Source: Candidatus Intricatilinea gracilis
GTDB lineage: Bacteria; Pseudomonadota; Gammaproteobacteria; Burkholderiales; Burkholderiaceae_C
Direction: 5' to 3'
Length of the DNA: 64,000 nucleotides
Assembly (NCBI GenBank): GCA_016702605.1
Contig: JADJDQ010000001.1
Location: 124,001-188,000 of the forward strand
In this document: positions 57,109-64,000 of the stretch, in pieces
Layout of the letters: every line of letters begins with the position of its first letter
Position numbering within the stretch: the first letter of the stretch is position 1
Position numbers and translations under genes: made by a program
Notes under the pieces: generated by a model
Told to the model about the DNA's origin: nothing
The model's database searches: none
The model's input: the letters and a program-made list of their open reading frames with translations, nothing else

Positions 57109-57922
57109 CCCGAACAAGCAGCCCTTCCAGAAGCGCACGATCTTCCTGATCGTCTACATGATCTTCGCCATCCTGCCCATCTACTGGATGGTGACGATGT
57201 CGTTCAAGACGAACGAGGAGATCCTGTCGCAGTTTGCGCTGTGGCCGCAGCACTTCACCTGGGCCAACTACGCAACCATCTTCACCGACGTGTCCTGGTA
57301 CTCGGGCTACATCAACAGCCTGATCTACGTGGCCATCAACACGGTGATCTCGATCACCGTGGCGCTGCCTGCGGCCTATGCCTTCAGCCGCTACAGCTTC
57401 CTGGGTGACAAACACGTCTTCTTCTGGCTGCTGACCAACCGCATGACACCGCCAGCGGTGTTCCTGTTGCCTTTCTTCCAGCTCTACACCACCGTGGGCT
57501 TGATGGATACCCACCTCGCCGTGGCGTTGGCGCACCTGGTGTTCAACGTGCCGCTGGCGGTGTGGATCCTCGAAGGTTTCATGAGTGGCATACCGCGCGA
57601 GATCGACGAGACGGCCTACATCGACGGCTACAGCTTTCCGCGCTTCTTCGTCACCATCTTCATCCCGCTCATCAAGGCCGGTGTGGGCGTGGCGGCGTTC
57701 TTCTGTTTCATGTTCAGCTGGGTCGAACTGCTGCTGGCACGCACGCTCACCAGCGTGAACGCCAAGCCCATCGTGGCGACGATGACGCGCACCGTGAGCG
57801 CCAGCGGCATGGACTGGGCAACGCTGGCAGCGGCGGGTGTGCTGACCATCGTGCCGGGCGCGATCGTGATCTGGTTCGTGCGGCACTACATCGCCAAAGG
57901 TTTTGCGATGGGCCGGGTGTGA
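57101..57922 (+). CDS. Glycerol ABC transporter permease 2 (GlpQ-like)
   Basis: MalG-type permease of 273 residues with six hydrophobic segments, starting at the ATG at 57101 (AAGGAGG site) and overlapping the first permease by 8 bp. The EAA loop is IPREIDETAYIDGYSFPRFF then IFIPLIKAG. The C-terminus IVIWFVRHYIAKGFAMGRV is typical of MalG-like subunits. Pairs with the preceding permease. Named GlpQ here only in the rhizobial transporter sense, not the glycerophosphodiesterase. Confidence 0.9.
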
Positions 57923-57952
57923 TGGTGCCTCCGGCCGCTGCATACGACGTTC

Positions 57953-57967
57953 GCCCCCCTCGGGGGC
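57953..57967 (+). other. Short GC-rich hairpin between permease 2 and the DUF2160 gene
   Basis: GCCCCC pairs with GGGGGC around a CTC loop in the 72-bp spacer, followed later by the AAGGAG ribosome-binding site of the next gene. No T-run. Likely an mRNA processing or stability element rather than a terminator, since the operon continues. Confidence 0.4.
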
Positions 57968-57994
57968 TGGGCGTCTTCGATCAAGGAGTGCTGC

Positions 57995-58303
57995 ATGTTT
58001 GAGTGGATGGCCTGGACCCTGCCCGTGGCGGTGTTCTTCATTTGCATCGCAATGATGCTGGTGGGCATGACGATCTGGGAGATCAAGAGCCCGACCACGC
58101 TGCGCAAGGGTTTTCTGCCGATCGCCACCACACGCGGCGACCGCCTGTTCATCGGCTTGCTGAGTGCGGCCTACCTGAACCTGATCTACGTCGGCTTGTC
58201 CGGCAAGTTCGCCGCCTGGTTCAACCTCGAGCAGGACCCGAGCATCTGGTTCAGCTTCGTCGCCTCGATGGTTCTGCTGGGCTTCGTGCTCACCAAGGGC
58301 TGA
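57995..58303 (+). CDS. DUF2160 small membrane protein (GlpU-like)
   Basis: A 102-residue protein with about three hydrophobic segments: LPVAVFFICIAMMLVGMTIW, FIGLLSAAYLNLIYVGLS and WFSFVASMVLLGFVLTKG. Conserved core segments are WEIKSPTTLRKGFLPI and TTRGDRLFIG. This family is found almost solely beside glycerol ABC transporters (glpU in rhizobia); its role in transport is not known. Well placed AAGGAG site 8 bp before the ATG. Confidence 0.88.
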   Translation: MFEWMAWTLPVAVFFICIAMMLVGMTIWEIKSPTTLRKGFLPIATTRGDRLFIGLLSAAYLNLIYVGLSGKFAAWFNLEQDPSIWFSFVASMVLLGFVLTKG

Positions 58304-58340
58304 CACCAGCAAACCTTAGACATCAAGGATCCGGCCCGGT

Positions 58341-58379
58341 GCTTCCCCGGGGCCGTGCCATCCAGACACTCGGGGAAGC
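58341..58379 (+). other. Leader hairpin just upstream of glpV
   Basis: GCTTCCCCG pairs perfectly with CGGGGAAGC (9 bp) around a 21-nt loop, ending 5 bp before the AGAGGAG ribosome-binding region of the binding-protein gene. A hairpin here can block 3'-to-5' decay or mark a processing site, letting the binding protein be made in excess of the membrane subunits. Structure is seen directly; function is inferred. Confidence 0.5.
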
Positions 58380-58396
58380 GCCTAGAGGAGACACGA

Positions 58397-63464
<5,068 letters not shown>

Positions 63465-63524
63465 GCGAACTCCTTGCGTCGCAAACGCCCACGGGGGGAC
63501 AGCTTGCGGCGCGATGCAAACAAA

Positions 63525-63552
63525 CAGCCGCCTGCCGCGAGGCAGACAGCTG
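63525..63552 (-). other. RNA hairpin in the rne leader
   Basis: In minus-strand RNA, CAGCUGUCUGCC pairs with GGCAGGCGGCUG (12 bp including two G-U pairs) around a UCGC loop, ending 60 nt upstream of the rne ATG. On the plus strand the G-U pairs become A-C mismatches, so the structure is stable only in the rne transcript. RNase E controls its own mRNA through leader hairpins in other bacteria. The rest of 63465-63932 shows no gene. Confidence 0.5.
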
Positions 63553-63932
63553 GATCAGATGCACGAAGCCATGCTGGGGGAGCCGGGAAGCGATCGCCCT
63601 GGACCGCAAGAAGTGCCAGACGGGCTGGCACCACCTTGCGGCGTTGGCGCGGGCGGCTGCGTCGACGCAGCGTGATGCGACAGGGTTTCCTCTACGACCG
63701 ACGGTTCGCCGTGGCTACCAGGCGCCGGGACAGCAAGACGCTGCGCGTGCGCAGCAGGGCTGCAACCGGGGCCTAGTGTGTGCGGCGGATGCCGTCGCCG
63801 AGCCGGCGCGCCATCGACAGGCAGGGGCACAAGGCCGCTGCAAGCAAAGCGCGTGGGGCGGGGGCGACTTGCGAGCACGTCGCGTCAGCGAGCGCTCGTG
63901 GGGCAACCGGGAGGTAGGTGGAATCTGCAAAC

Positions 63933-64000
63933 ATGACGCTTGCGTCTGACATCAGACGCGGGTTGCAGCTCAGGCATGCGGCGCTGGCGCGCGGGGAACG
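63933..64000 (+). CDS. Possible start of a plus-strand gene (cut by window edge)
   Basis: From the ATG at 63933 the frame is open to the end of the window (about 22 codons, MTLASDIRRGLQLRH and on). An AGGTGG stretch lies about 10-15 bp upstream. Nothing in these residues allows a family call; the rluC gene often found divergent from rne does not match this N-terminus. Low confidence because so little is visible. Confidence 0.2.
   Translation, partial: MTLASDIRRGLQLRHAALARGE

Noticed and set aside
63555..63878. A 107-codon minus-strand frame upstream of rne
   Set aside because: Low-complexity Pro/Ala/Arg composition, no ribosome-binding site or family features; it lies in the probable rne leader and promoter.

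Overview
The window is a high-GC chromosomal segment of a betaproteobacterium, most likely order Burkholderiales (Leptothrix/Rubrivivax/Ideonella-like; this placement is inferred from gene content, gene order and protein style, not from a search). The supporting signs are the syntenic blocks yceF-yceD-rpmF-plsX-fabHDG-acpP-fabF, rpoE-rseA-rseB-mucD-lepA-lepB-DUF4845-rnc-era-recO-pdxJ-acpS-nagZ and a glycerol ABC-transporter operon, plus frequent GTG/TTG starts and ATGA overlaps. No rRNA, tRNA, insertion sequence, prophage or CRISPR array was seen.

Region 1 (1-14.6 kb) is a surface-polysaccharide locus, mostly on the minus strand: a truncated GT4 glycosyltransferase, an HlyD-type secretion adaptor, a polyprenyl-phosphate sugar-1-phosphate transferase (WecA/MraY-like), a Wzi-type outer-membrane capsule protein fused to a PAP2 phosphatase domain, UDP-glucuronate 4-epimerase, UDP-glucose dehydrogenase, the dTDP-rhamnose genes (order rfbB-D-A-C) and ManC. 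A second WecA-like paralogue points the other way at 13.5 kb. Together these make dTDP-rhamnose, UDP-GlcA/GalA and GDP-mannose precursors, load the first sugar on lipid, and handle export and surface attachment.

Region 2 (14.6-18.6 kb) holds a DEAD-box RNA helicase, an RsmI-like methyltransferase, a Maf-type pyrophosphatase, YceD and L32. Region 3 (18.7-24.4 kb) is the fatty-acid synthesis operon. Region 4 (24.4-29.3 kb) is the sigma-E envelope-stress module (rpoE, anti-sigma rseA, rseB, periplasmic protease mucD). Between mucD and lepA, next to a textbook intrinsic terminator, lies a compact two-hairpin sequence behind a -10 box that looks like a small RNA gene. Region 5 (29.7-39.9 kb) is the lepA-to-nagZ housekeeping string followed by an orphan Hsp70-like ATPase.

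Region 6 (40.0-48.9 kb) has a GNAT acetyltransferase, an HD-GYP response regulator and, translationally coupled to it, a 2,234-residue hybrid histidine kinase with about seven PAS domains, two receiver domains and an HPt domain. Region 7 (49.0-60.3 kb) is glycerol metabolism: an esterase, glpK and glpR on the minus strand, and glpD with a GlpSTPQUV-type glycerol ABC transporter on the plus strand. The divergent promoter carries phased GlpR-like half-sites, and the operon ends in three tandem hairpins. The two transporter ATPases show complementary loss of catalytic motifs. Region 8 (59.6-64 kb) is RNase E on the minus strand; its reading frame misses the expected stop and runs antisense through glpV, and its leader contains a hairpin that is stable only in the minus-strand RNA.
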